Source: Brevibacillus laterosporus
GTDB taxonomy: Bacteria; Bacillota; Bacilli; Brevibacillales; Brevibacillaceae
Direction of reading: 5' to 3'
DNA: 64,000 nt
Assembly: GCF_030489605.1 (NCBI RefSeq)
Contig: NZ_JAUKFY010000020.1
Span: forward strand, 1-64,000
Shown: in pieces, positions 18,454-26,585 of the stretch
How positions within the stretch are numbered: the stretch's first letter is position 1
Layout of the letters: the number at the start of each line of letters is the position of its first letter
The notes under the pieces: model-generated
What the model saw: only the letters and a program-made list of their open reading frames with translations
Told to the model about the DNA's origin: nothing
Databases searched by the model: none
Made by a program: the position numbers and the translations under genes

Positions 18454-20232
18454 ATGGCTTATACAGCGCTATATCGGGTATATAGACCGCAAACCTTTGG
18501 TGATGTGATTGGACAAACTCATGTCACAACAACCTTGCAAAATGCTCTTCGCGAGGGGCGACTTTCGCATGCTTACCTGTTTAATGGACCAAGGGGTACG
18601 GGGAAGACCAGTGCAGCTAAGATTATGGCAAAAGCAGTAAACTGTCAAAATCCACAGGATGGTGAACCTTGTAACCAATGTCCAGCATGTATAGCAATAA
18701 CAGAAGGCTCAGTGACCGATGTCTTGGAGATTGACGCTGCATCCAATCGCGGTGTCGAAGAAATCCGAGATATACGTGATAAGGTCAAATTTGCACCAAG
18801 CGAAGTAAAATATAAAGTGTACATCATTGACGAGGTACACATGCTGACAACAGAGGCGTTTAACGCACTGTTAAAAACATTAGAAGAACCGCCCGGGCAC
18901 GTGCTATTTATATTAGCGACGACCGAGCCGCATAAGCTGCCAGCAACCATTATTTCACGTTGTCAGCGCTTTGATTTCCATCGCATTTCGCTAGCCGAAA
19001 TGACCCGGCGTTTACAGCATATATGTGATGCACAACAAATTGAAGCTGAGGAACAAGCACTCAAGCTAGTTGCGAAAATGGCTGAGGGTGGAATGCGTGA
19101 TGCACTTAGTTTGCTAGATCAGGCTATTAGCTTTAGCGGGAATCAAGTAAACGCATCTGACGTGTTAAAGATTACAGGGGCTGTGTCCCAAGCATATTTT
19201 TCCACACTTGGTCGTATGATTTCTGAACAAGATGTAACGGGGGTAATGGAAGAGCTGGAGAAGATTATGTCTCAGGGAAAAGACCCTGAACAGTTCTTAC
19301 AAGACCTGCTGTTTTATTTTAGGGATATGTTGTTATATAAAACAGCTCCTAATCTGGAAGAAATCATGGAACGTACACTAATTGATGAAAAATTCCCAGA
19401 GGTAGCCAACCGCTTTGCTCTGCCTGTTTTATACGAAGTAATAGAACAGCTTAATCAGGCCTTGACCCAACTGAAATGGTCAACGTTTGCACGAGTTTTG
19501 GTAGAGATGACATTGGTTCGCTTATGTCACCTGTCTGCCTCGTCCTCCGCATCGGGTGCTGTATCTGCAGGGCAAGAAGCAATGGAGGCTGGTAATGGAG
19601 CAGGTGCCACAGTACCCAAAACTGCTTCTGGAGCGATTCAAGCGGTGTCTAGTCCGGATGCGGCTTCTCTTTTCGAGCGTGTAAAAATGCTGGAAGAGAA
19701 ACTAACCCAAATTCTACAGGGGAATCTTGTAGCAGGAGGAAAAGCGGCTTCAGAAGAAGGAAAACAACGAGAGGTTCGACGAGCTATGCCGGCTACAGGC
19801 GGTTCGAAGACTTCTATGACGAAGGTACGTGAAGCTGTTCGCCAAGTGGATGAGGGACTTTCCCAAAAAATCCGTGGTGCGTGGGCCCAAATTTTATCCG
19901 AAGTGAAAAAGGTCCACTATAAATATCATGCATGGGTCGTAAGCGGTCAGCCAGCGGTTGCTAGCTCTGATGCCGTAATCGTTACTTTTAAAGGATCGAT
20001 TCATTGTGAAAAAACAATGGAACCAGAGCTAAGAGGCATTGTTGAGCGTGCGTTTCTAACTGTAACAGGAAAAGCGCTTCAGCTTCTATCCATAACAGAA
20101 GAAGAGTGGGAAAATGTCCGGGGAGAACAAACGCATTCAGATCCCTCAGGGGCAGATCAGCCTCAAGAAGACCCATTTATAGCTGAAGCGATTCGGGTCG
20201 CTGGAGAAAGATTGACACACATTAAGGATTAA
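18454..20232 (+). CDS. dnaX: DNA polymerase III subunit tau
   Basis: DnaX is the ATPase of the clamp loader and connects it to the polymerase and helicase at the fork. The 592 residues include Walker A GPRGTGKT (45-52), a zinc module (C64, C73, C76, C79), the Walker B/DExH stretch IIDEVH (124-129) and the sensor SRC motif. A long low-complexity linker (about 350-440) is followed by the tau C-terminal domain. No gamma-producing frameshift signal was noticed. It is the first gene of dnaX-ebfC-recR, as in Bacillus. Confidence 0.97.
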   Translation: MAYTALYRVYRPQTFGDVIGQTHVTTTLQNALREGRLSHAYLFNGPRGTGKTSAAKIMAKAVNCQNPQDGEPCNQCPACIAITEGSVTDVLEIDAASNRGVEEIRDIRDKVKFAPSEVKYKVYIIDEVHMLTTEAFNALLKTLEEPPGHVLFILATTEPHKLPATIISRCQRFDFHRISLAEMTRRLQHICDAQQIEAEEQALKLVAKMAEGGMRDALSLLDQAISFSGNQVNASDVLKITGAVSQAYFSTLGRMISEQDVTGVMEELEKIMSQGKDPEQFLQDLLFYFRDMLLYKTAPNLEEIMERTLIDEKFPEVANRFALPVLYEVIEQLNQALTQLKWSTFARVLVEMTLVRLCHLSASSSASGAVSAGQEAMEAGNGAGATVPKTASGAIQAVSSPDAASLFERVKMLEEKLTQILQGNLVAGGKAASEEGKQREVRRAMPATGGSKTSMTKVREAVRQVDEGLSQKIRGAWAQILSEVKKVHYKYHAWVVSGQPAVASSDAVIVTFKGSIHCEKTMEPELRGIVERAFLTVTGKALQLLSITEEEWENVRGEQTHSDPSGADQPQEDPFIAEAIRVAGERLTHIKD

Positions 20233-20269
20233 AGCACGAAACACATATATTTATAAGGAGGAATTACGA

Positions 20270-20581
20270 ATGAAAAACATGCAGCAAATGATGAAGCAAG
20301 TAAAAAAAATGCAGGATGAGATGCAAAAAGCACAAGAACAATTGAAAGAAAGAGTAGTAGAAGGAAAAGCTGGCGGTGGCGCTGTAGTTGTAAAAGCGAA
20401 TGGACATAAGCAGGTAATTGATGTAACAATCAATCCAGAAGTAGTTGACCCAGAAGACGTGGAAATGTTGCAGGATCTAGTTCTTGCTGCAATTAACGAC
20501 GCTATGAAAAATGTTGATGAAGTAGTTGGAAAAGAAATGGGACGCTTTACTGGCGGCATGAACATTCCTGGATTGTTCTAA
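20270..20581 (+). CDS. ebfC: Nucleoid-associated protein, YbaB/EbfC family
   Basis: The 103-residue protein belongs to the YbaB/EbfC (YaaK) family of small dimeric DNA-binding proteins. It has an N-terminal Met/Gln/Lys-rich coiled coil ([21 protein letters not shown]), the central [17 protein letters not shown] strand region and the C-terminal GGMNIPGLF tail. AAGGAGG precedes the ATG. It lies between dnaX and recR as in most bacteria, suggesting a link to replication or recombination that is not well defined. Confidence 0.95.
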   Translation: MKNMQQMMKQVKKMQDEMQKAQEQLKERVVEGKAGGGAVVVKANGHKQVIDVTINPEVVDPEDVEMLQDLVLAAINDAMKNVDEVVGKEMGRFTGGMNIPGLF

Positions 20582-20618
20582 TTTGCCAGCATAAGCTCCT
20601 GTAAAGGAGTAGGTCATT

Positions 20619-21215
20619 TTGTTTTATCCAGAGCCCGTCTCGAAATTAATAGAAGGATTTATGAAATTGCCGGGCATTGGACCAAAAACAGCAAGTCGGT
20701 TAGCTTTTCATGTGTTAAGCATGAAGGAAGATGACGTACTTGATTTAGCAAAAGCATTGGTTAACGCCAAACGGCAACTGCACTATTGCTCGGTTTGTAA
20801 TAATATCACCGATTCGGACCCTTGTCAGATTTGCCGCGATAAAAGCCGTGATGGTTCTATCATCTGTGTCGTTCAAGAACCAAAAGACTTGGTTGCCATG
20901 GAACGAACCAGAGAATTTATGGGGTATTATCACGTTCTGCATGGTGCCATTTCACCTATGGATGGGATTGGTCCTGAAGATATTCATATTCCCGATCTGC
21001 TCAAACGCTTAGGTGATGAACAAGTACAAGAGCTTATTTTAGCTACAAACCCTAATATTGAAGGGGAAGCTACAGCTATGTATATTTCTCGTTTAGTAAA
21101 ACCCTTTGGCATTCGTGTTACCCGCATCGCTCATGGTCTACCTGTAGGTGGAGATTTAGAGTATGCCGATGAAGTAACATTGACTAAAGCCTTAGAAGGT
21201 CGCCGGGAATTATAA
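20619..21215 (+). CDS. recR: Recombination mediator protein RecR
   Basis: RecR acts with RecO and RecF to load RecA on gapped DNA. The 198 residues match the family exactly: N-terminal helix-hairpin-helix ([16 protein letters not shown]), C4 zinc finger ([16 protein letters not shown]), and a Toprim domain ([31 protein letters not shown]). The start is TTG 20619, nine bases after AAAGGAG; orthologues begin similarly with MxYPEPI/VSKLI. A terminator follows. Confidence 0.97.
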   Translation: MFYPEPVSKLIEGFMKLPGIGPKTASRLAFHVLSMKEDDVLDLAKALVNAKRQLHYCSVCNNITDSDPCQICRDKSRDGSIICVVQEPKDLVAMERTREFMGYYHVLHGAISPMDGIGPEDIHIPDLLKRLGDEQVQELILATNPNIEGEATAMYISRLVKPFGIRVTRIAHGLPVGGDLEYADEVTLTKALEGRREL

Positions 21216-21228
21216 TAATAGGGATAAG

Positions 21229-21257
21229 AGGTGCATGAGAAATCATGCGCCTTTTTG
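21229..21257 (+). terminator. Terminator after recR
   Basis: A 10-bp stem (21229-21238 with 21243-21252, one G-U pair) has a GAAA loop and a T run. Confidence 0.9.
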
Positions 21258-21434
21258 TTATATAAGGCAATAAAAGATATTTTATGGTTCAATGGGGTTA
21301 TAGCTTGGACAGACCCACATTTTGCAAGTTCTTAGTACTGAAACTTACATTTGGTCAGGAAGTATTTTTTATAAGGAAAGAAAGTGCTTTTTTACTAGGA
21401 CGAGGCATAACCTAAAGAGTAGGAGAGTGAATGA

Positions 21435-22400
21435 ATGCAACCTTACATGCCATTGCTGCCAACGGTAAGAAGGCGCTCTGTAAAATGGGCTTGGGTATTA
21501 ACCTTTCAATATGTTCTGTATATAGGCGTTCAACTATCAGCAACGTCAATCTTGCGAAAGGCAGACGGTACCTGGGAAATCCATATGTTAGCCAATATGG
21601 GAACGATACAAGCTTTATTGTTATGGGGGAATATATTCCTTACATTGTTTACTAGCATATTGTTTTTTGTTGCTTTGATTCGAGATCGGCGCATCTCTGC
21701 ATGGACTGGTCATAAAGAGGTAAACGGCACGGATTTTATACATGCAGTCGCATTTATGCAAATCTTTTATAATGCCTCCATTTTCTTATATGGGACGGGG
21801 CTCGTGAGCTATCCGATGTTTACAACAGGAAGTATAGGAGGATTATTTGAATCTGCTTCCTTGCAAATTTTCTTATGCATGTTTTGTTTCATATGGTTTC
21901 GGGGCCGGTTAGAATCAATAGGCTTTCAAAGTCCAACTGATGTCGGGAAAATGTTTTTCTTTATCATCGGCTGTTATTTGGCGATTACATTCCTGCTGAG
22001 CTATGTGGTGGCCCCATTAGCTGACCTTTTTCACATGTCGTTAAGCTCTGCACGTGAGGAAGGAATCAGCCGTGAAATAAGGGATGCCAAACAAAACAGC
22101 TTGCTAACGATTCTTTTATCCTTTTTTATGACAGGCTTATTTGTCCCGATCGCAGAGGAAATGATGTTTCGCGGGGTTCTTCAGACATGTCTTGTGAAAA
22201 AGTGGGGAGCTTTCTGGGGAATCCTGATCGCGAGCTTTTGGTTTGCTATTATTCATATTGATTTAGCCCTATTTCTACCTTTATTTATAATTGGTTTGTT
22301 TCTTGGAATTGTCCGTCATCGCTTTCACTCATTGTGGGCCTCGATTATTTTGCATTCAATCAACAATGTAGTAAGTGTCATTCTTTCTTATCAATCATAA
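21435..22400 (+). CDS. CPBP-family intramembrane metalloprotease
   Basis: The 321-residue polytopic membrane protein has about eight hydrophobic helices and the three CPBP (Rce1/Abi) motifs: EEMMFRG at about residues 240-246, a histidine in AIIHIDL, and ILHSINN near the end. Members cleave within membrane proteins or modify peptides; the substrate here is unknown. ATG 21435 is eight bases after AGGAGA; an earlier ATG at 21431 is out of frame. It is inserted between recR and yaaL, which are adjacent in B. subtilis, so it is a lineage-specific addition. Confidence 0.85.
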   Translation: MQPYMPLLPTVRRRSVKWAWVLTFQYVLYIGVQLSATSILRKADGTWEIHMLANMGTIQALLLWGNIFLTLFTSILFFVALIRDRRISAWTGHKEVNGTDFIHAVAFMQIFYNASIFLYGTGLVSYPMFTTGSIGGLFESASLQIFLCMFCFIWFRGRLESIGFQSPTDVGKMFFFIIGCYLAITFLLSYVVAPLADLFHMSLSSAREEGISREIRDAKQNSLLTILLSFFMTGLFVPIAEEMMFRGVLQTCLVKKWGAFWGILIASFWFAIIHIDLALFLPLFIIGLFLGIVRHRFHSLWASIILHSINNVVSVILSYQS

Positions 22401-22430
22401 ATCTGATGAATAGACGGAAGGGGGACTTGT

Positions 22431-22667
22431 ATGAAATGGTTGAAGTGGAACACGGGTATGCAAGAGCAGCAGGTGCAGCCTTATCATTTACAGGAAGCGA
22501 TTCATAGTGCACTACGGTATTGGCAAAATGCTCAGCGGCATGTGGATGTCTCGGAAGGCTTTCAACAGATTGACCATTTTATTTATCAATATCGTCTTGC
22601 TGAAAAGCGATACATGTACCTGCTCAAACAAATACGCCGTCAAAATGAGAAACAAAGAGAAGCGTAG
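22431..22667 (+). CDS. yaaL: YaaL-like small protein (DUF2508)
   Basis: The 78-residue, mostly helical and charged protein ends in QYRLAEKRYMYLLKQIRRQNEKQ, similar to the YaaL family, and occupies the same place upstream of bofA. The function is unknown. An out-of-frame ORF overlapping it (22507-22749) is not considered real. Confidence 0.8.
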   Translation: MKWLKWNTGMQEQQVQPYHLQEAIHSALRYWQNAQRHVDVSEGFQQIDHFIYQYRLAEKRYMYLLKQIRRQNEKQREA

Positions 22668-22684
22668 AGGGAGAGGATGGCGAA

Positions 22685-22954
22685 ATGAACACAGAGATTA
22701 TGATAGCTGGAATGATCATTGGGTTCCTTGTTTTGGTGGCGCTCAGTAGATCAGTTTCCCGTCCATTGCGTTGGACGGGAACGATTGCTCTGAATGTCAT
22801 TATTGGTGCGATCCTTTTGTATTTCTCTAATTTCTTTGGTGAGATGGCGGGATTCTATATACCGATTAATCCCGTAACAGCTATTATAGCCGGCTTTCTA
22901 AGGATTCCGGGCTTACTTGCACTGATTACCATTCGGTTCTTTCTGCTAGGTTAA
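22685..22954 (+). CDS. bofA: Pro-sigma-K processing inhibitor BofA
   Basis: BofA, with SpoIVFA, holds the membrane protease SpoIVFB inactive in the mother cell until a forespore signal arrives. The 89-residue protein has two to three hydrophobic segments and the family signature of the C-terminal half (INPVTAIIAGFLRIPGLLALITI). It sits after yaaL as in Bacillus. The minus-strand gene downstream ends three bases after its stop, with no terminator between. Confidence 0.93.
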   Translation: MNTEIMIAGMIIGFLVLVALSRSVSRPLRWTGTIALNVIIGAILLYFSNFFGEMAGFYIPINPVTAIIAGFLRIPGLLALITIRFFLLG

Positions 22955-22957
22955 TCA

Positions 22958-23482
22958 TTAACTCTTTCCATCAGTCATCAGAAATGCAAGGCTTGCTTTT
23001 TCGTATTTCACATAGGCTTCCTGCGGATGGCGGAATGAAACAAGCAACGGAATCAAACGCGGGAGCAAACTAAATATGGTGATGATTACTAAAAAATGAC
23101 CGGAAGGAAAAGAAGACCATGGAAAAATAGCTAAACATGTGAAAAATACGCCTAGGCAAGTCACTGTCTCCAGCCTTCTGTAGCTTGAAAGAGATACCAT
23201 AAGCGAATGAGTAGTGCCCCACCATGGAGACAACCAAGACAATTTGGATAGTTGAAATGGCTGAGCTAGAATAGAGGTATACACCCAAACAGCAGCCATA
23301 TGTAATAGCGGGATGAAAATAAGGCAACAAAGGAAAAGAATGAAAGAATACCAAGTTAGAGCTTGCCAGAGGCCCAAAATAAAAGCAGCCGTAATGATTC
23401 CGATTAGTTGTAACAGATAACCGCCCATTCCCCAACGAAAACGATATAGTAAGCGGTAGCTGTAAATGGTCTGTTCTTTCAT
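22958..23482 (-). CDS. Polytopic membrane protein, unknown
   Basis: The 174-residue protein has about four to five hydrophobic helices (around 20-40, 42-68, 105-125, 128-150) and no recognisable motif. AAGGAGG is seven bases before ATG 23482 (a TTG at 23485 is too close). It is convergent with bofA and divergent from the phosphatase-fold gene, sharing a 133-bp intergenic region with it. It may belong with that gene pair, but nothing in the protein shows how. Confidence 0.7.
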   Translation of the reverse strand: MKEQTIYSYRLLYRFRWGMGGYLLQLIGIITAAFILGLWQALTWYSFILFLCCLIFIPLLHMAAVWVYTSILAQPFQLSKLSWLSPWWGTTHSLMVSLSSYRRLETVTCLGVFFTCLAIFPWSSFPSGHFLVIITIFSLLPRLIPLLVSFRHPQEAYVKYEKASLAFLMTDGKS

Positions 23483-23550
23483 CAACAGGCCTCCTTTTTG
23501 TTCGTTCTATAGTATTATCGGTAGGTTATATAGATATTTGTATCCTTCAA

Positions 23551-23579
23551 TTGACAGGTAAATATAGGATTATTATGAT
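23551..23579 (+). promoter_or_regulatory. Sigma-A promoter of the phosphatase-fold/dehydrogenase-like pair
   Basis: TTGACA (23551-23556), 17-bp spacer, TATGAT (23574-23579), 37 bp before the ATG at 23616. It suggests vegetative expression of the pair and possibly of gin behind it. Confidence 0.75.
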
Positions 23580-23615
23580 AGGGATTAATTGGTAGAATGA
23601 AAGGGAGGAGATGCC

Positions 23616-25127
23616 ATGAGTACAGCTTTCAACAAGGAAAGAATTGCCGTGGGCTGCTGGAGTATTTTCCGACAGGGAAACATATTTACTCTCCTATTCG
23701 TAGTGGTTGCTTTTTTGTTGTTTCATTTTTCAGAATGGTTAGATATAGTGTTTTGGCAAAGCTTTTTCATATCTCTACTATTATGCTTCCCTATTTTCCT
23801 CTTATTGTTTTTCTATGATTATCCCTTGCATATTCGCTGGTTTTTATTAGGACCACTCTGCTTTGCAGGCATACTGTGGTATAAATGCCTGTTCCTTGGT
23901 ATGACTGTATATACGATCTGTCTCTATCTCCTTGTGATTACCGCGTTATGGGGCGTTTACCATTTCTCCGGGGCTGGACATATCAGCTTCCCCTTCCAAT
24001 TGATGCACTTTATGAAAAGGCTGACCAGAGCTTGTGATTCAAGCAGCGCCAATATCTTTGAGCAATTGCCCAAGGCATTGATTTTACTGATCGCGATGCA
24101 GGAAGCTTCTGTGTCATGGCAGGATTGGACGGTGAGTGAGAGTATTTTATCTCACTTTGTATTTGCATTTGTATTATTTTTTTACAGCTATGCCATCCAT
24201 CAATTGTTTTTTACATGGAAGCCTGATGAGAATATAGATAATGCAAAAAAGATTACTACACAGTATGTTTTTCCCGTTGAACGAGTTTACTTGGTGGTGT
24301 TGAATGGCTGCAATAAGGAACAGTTGGTCAAAGCGCACACCCCTTTTCTTGATTGGTTACAACGAACAGGAACCAGCTGGGAAAAGGCAGAAAGTGTTTA
24401 TCCGGCAGATACAAAGTCCTGTTTTTGCTCTCTTTTGACAGGAACCTATCCGTCTGAACACCAGATTAATAGCCATCTTGGCAATCGAAAAACAATACAG
24501 AACGAGACAATCCTTGATGTCCTGCACCAAGCAAGGAAGATAGGGATGATATTGGCTGAAGAGGAGACAAGCTGTCTATTTGATGGGGAAGCTCGCCGGG
24601 CATATGTACGGGAAAATCAACAGACTGATAACTGCCGAATGAATCAAGCTATTCAAATTGCAGAGCAAGACAATCCAGAATTTTTGCTGGTACAAATAAC
24701 CGATATTTATCGAACAGGAATTACATGTGGAGTCTATTGTGATGAATATCTTGCAAAAATAAATCAGGCTGATCAAATGATCGCGCAGTTTTATCACCAA
24801 TTAGACAAGCTCGGGAAGCTCAATCAAGCCGTATTTATGGTTTGTTCTGATCATGGAGAAGCGACAGGCATGGGTGGGCGTGTACATCTGAGTCATAAAG
24901 AACGCTACATTTCACTGATCATGCAAGGAACGTCTATCCATCAAGGGAAGGTTGTGGCTACACGGCGTGCCATCGTGTCAGTAGCTGCTACAATCGCTTA
25001 TCTGTTAGCAGTTCCGTATCCGAAGCAAGCAAAGGGGCCTGTTTTGTTAGAAGGGATGATCACGTGTCAAAACGAGGATCATCAATTCCCCGTTTCTGGG
25101 AATGATAAGCTTGAGCAGATTATATGA
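23616..25127 (+). CDS. Membrane-anchored alkaline-phosphatase-superfamily protein, ligand-degenerate
   Basis: The 503 residues begin with about five transmembrane helices (roughly 25-45, 48-68, 72-92, 94-115, 175-195), followed by a C-terminal domain of the alkaline phosphatase/nucleotide pyrophosphatase superfamily. Visible landmarks: VVLNGC with Asn230 where a metal-binding Asp is usual, TPFLDWL, the nucleophile Thr266 in YPADTKS followed by SLLTGTYPSEH, and SDHGE (411-415) with H427 in HLSHKER. The usual GHxxG histidine motif reads TGITCG. Overall topology recalls LtaS-type enzymes but the domain is short. Activity may be lost or altered. It is followed by the dehydrogenase-like gene after 27 bp. 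Confidence 0.75.
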   Translation: MSTAFNKERIAVGCWSIFRQGNIFTLLFVVVAFLLFHFSEWLDIVFWQSFFISLLLCFPIFLLLFFYDYPLHIRWFLLGPLCFAGILWYKCLFLGMTVYTICLYLLVITALWGVYHFSGAGHISFPFQLMHFMKRLTRACDSSSANIFEQLPKALILLIAMQEASVSWQDWTVSESILSHFVFAFVLFFYSYAIHQLFFTWKPDENIDNAKKITTQYVFPVERVYLVVLNGCNKEQLVKAHTPFLDWLQRTGTSWEKAESVYPADTKSCFCSLLTGTYPSEHQINSHLGNRKTIQNETILDVLHQARKIGMILAEEETSCLFDGEARRAYVRENQQTDNCRMNQAIQIAEQDNPEFLLVQITDIYRTGITCGVYCDEYLAKINQADQMIAQFYHQLDKLGKLNQAVFMVCSDHGEATGMGGRVHLSHKERYISLIMQGTSIHQGKVVATRRAIVSVAATIAYLLAVPYPKQAKGPVLLEGMITCQNEDHQFPVSGNDKLEQII

Positions 25128-25154
25128 TAGGCAAGCGGAAGGAGCAGATCATAG

Positions 25155-26258
25155 GTGAGCCAGGCAACGCTTGTGTACTTGCACTCGGTAGCCTCCCTAT
25201 CGTTACCGCGGGAATGCCTTGATGCATTTGCCGCATGTGAGATAGATATCATTTCTGCAAAGGAATGGGAGCAGACAAAAGTGGAAATATCCGGCTGGCT
25301 TTTTACTGAAGGCCTGTCTCCTGTAGTATGGCAACAGTTTATGCGTGATATAACAAAATGTGTTAGGAATAACCGGTCAAGCAATCGGCGCTATCTTGTG
25401 CTTTTAGCAGGAGATCATGCTTCTGATACGGTAGCGTATGATTTTATAAAACGGCTACTGCCTCTACAGGATTCTGTTGAAATCATCCGCTTACTCTGCT
25501 GGGCGGAGCAAAAAAAGGCGATAATCGGCAGCCGGACTTGCGAATGCTTTTCTGAAGATGCTTTTGCAGTACGAAATTGGCATGACCGTTTACGAAGAGG
25601 GCTTGCCGTGCACGGTTATATTTCGTTTTTATGCAGATATGAGGAAGCAGTTGAAATTGCTTGGGCACGTCAGATATTTTTGAATCAGAAAACAAGATTT
25701 TATCATAGGCTGGCCGCTCGATGTGACGAGCTGGGAGCTAGAGCATATATTGTAGGGCAAGGTCTGGGCATGGACAGACGAATTGGACAAGAATGGCTGT
25801 TTCCAAATGCTTATGACGAGGGGATTCTACGGTTGGAACAAGAATGGCTTGAACGTGAGTGGAATGATCTGTTGCAGCAAGTAAGCATCAAGCGTGTCGC
25901 TGTTTGGGGATTTGCCCCTAGCTTTCTTCTTGATATGCTTGCACAACGTGTCGACTTGGAAGTCTCGTGTTACTTACGAGCGTGTCAGCAAAAAACGAAC
26001 AATCTACCTCGGGACTGGCACTATTGCAATACTCCGCTGGAAGCAGCAAAATTGGCTGATGTTCTGCTCATTGTGAGATATGATCAGGATATTCTCAGTA
26101 TACGTTTAGACAGCTTATACGAAAGTATGGCTAAGCCTTATATTTTAGACGTAGTGGATTGCTTTCCGTCAAATGAGGCAAAGCTTGAGAAAATATACTA
26201 TCGGACACTTGGTCAAAAGCCGAACATTTGGAATGGAACGGATTATAATGGGATATAA
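25155..26258 (+). CDS. UDP-sugar dehydrogenase-like protein lacking catalytic residues
   Basis: The 367 residues resemble the middle and C-terminal parts of UDP-glucose 6-dehydrogenases: a helical domain ending in GLGMDRRIG (203-211, family GxGxDxRIG), and a C-terminal domain with VAVWGFAP, ADVLLIV and a final YYRTLGQ (family Y.xIGr). However, the catalytic stretch G-G-S-C-F-P-K-D is replaced by FPNAYDEG, and the Lys and Asn of the AExxKLxxN helix are not conserved (EIAWARQIF). The N-terminal NAD-binding Rossmann domain is short and without a GxGxxG. A pseudo-enzyme is the best reading. GTG start 25155 is ten bases after AAGGAG. Confidence 0.65.
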   Translation: MSQATLVYLHSVASLSLPRECLDAFAACEIDIISAKEWEQTKVEISGWLFTEGLSPVVWQQFMRDITKCVRNNRSSNRRYLVLLAGDHASDTVAYDFIKRLLPLQDSVEIIRLLCWAEQKKAIIGSRTCECFSEDAFAVRNWHDRLRRGLAVHGYISFLCRYEEAVEIAWARQIFLNQKTRFYHRLAARCDELGARAYIVGQGLGMDRRIGQEWLFPNAYDEGILRLEQEWLEREWNDLLQQVSIKRVAVWGFAPSFLLDMLAQRVDLEVSCYLRACQQKTNNLPRDWHYCNTPLEAAKLADVLLIVRYDQDILSIRLDSLYESMAKPYILDVVDCFPSNEAKLEKIYYRTLGQKPNIWNGTDYNGI

Positions 26259-26294
26259 TGGTTGATAAGCTTAGCGAAAAGGTAGGTGTCCCAT

Positions 26295-26477
26295 ATGGAA
26301 GACCACTCTCATCGCTGCATTATCTGCAACAGGGAACAAGCCGTTGGTATATCCATTTGTAACCAATTTATTTGTTATACATGCGAGCAAGAAATGGTCA
26401 AGACCGACGTACGTGATGAACGTTATCCCTTTTATATTAAACAGATGCGGCAAATCTGGTTTAAAAAGAATGCATAA
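26295..26477 (+). CDS. gin: Anti-sigma-G factor Gin (CsfB)
   Basis: Gin binds and inhibits sigma-G (and sigma-E in Bacillus) so that late forespore genes are not read too early. The 60-residue zinc protein has CIICNR and CNQFICYTCE cysteine pairs and the downstream VRDERYPFYIKQMRQIW helix of the family. ATG 26295 is six bases after AGGTG; an in-frame GTG at 26286 is possible. It is 36 bp behind the dehydrogenase-like gene and no terminator separates them, so cotranscription is likely. The xpaC and yaaN genes found next in B. subtilis are absent. Confidence 0.9.
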   Translation: MEDHSHRCIICNREQAVGISICNQFICYTCEQEMVKTDVRDERYPFYIKQMRQIWFKKNA

Positions 26478-26485
26478 TAACATGA

Positions 26486-26522
26486 AAAAGAGGCATGTCC
26501 ATGGGCGATGCCTCTTTTCTTA
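26486..26522 (+). terminator. Terminator after gin
   Basis: A perfect 11-bp stem (26486-26496 with 26508-26518) is followed by T residues. Confidence 0.9.
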
Positions 26523-26585
26523 TGGGCTTTTATACTTTTGAACATGGTACAATAGGGGGTACCGAAACAAAAGGACGTGAGAAAG

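Noticed and set aside
18454-20232. Programmed frameshift in dnaX producing a gamma subunit
   Set aside because: No slippery A-run with downstream hairpin was noticed in the linker region, and Bacillus dnaX does not depend on one.
22507-22749. An 80-codon frame overlapping yaaL and bofA
   Set aside because: Out of frame with both genes and without a start signal; both overlapped genes are conserved in position and sequence.
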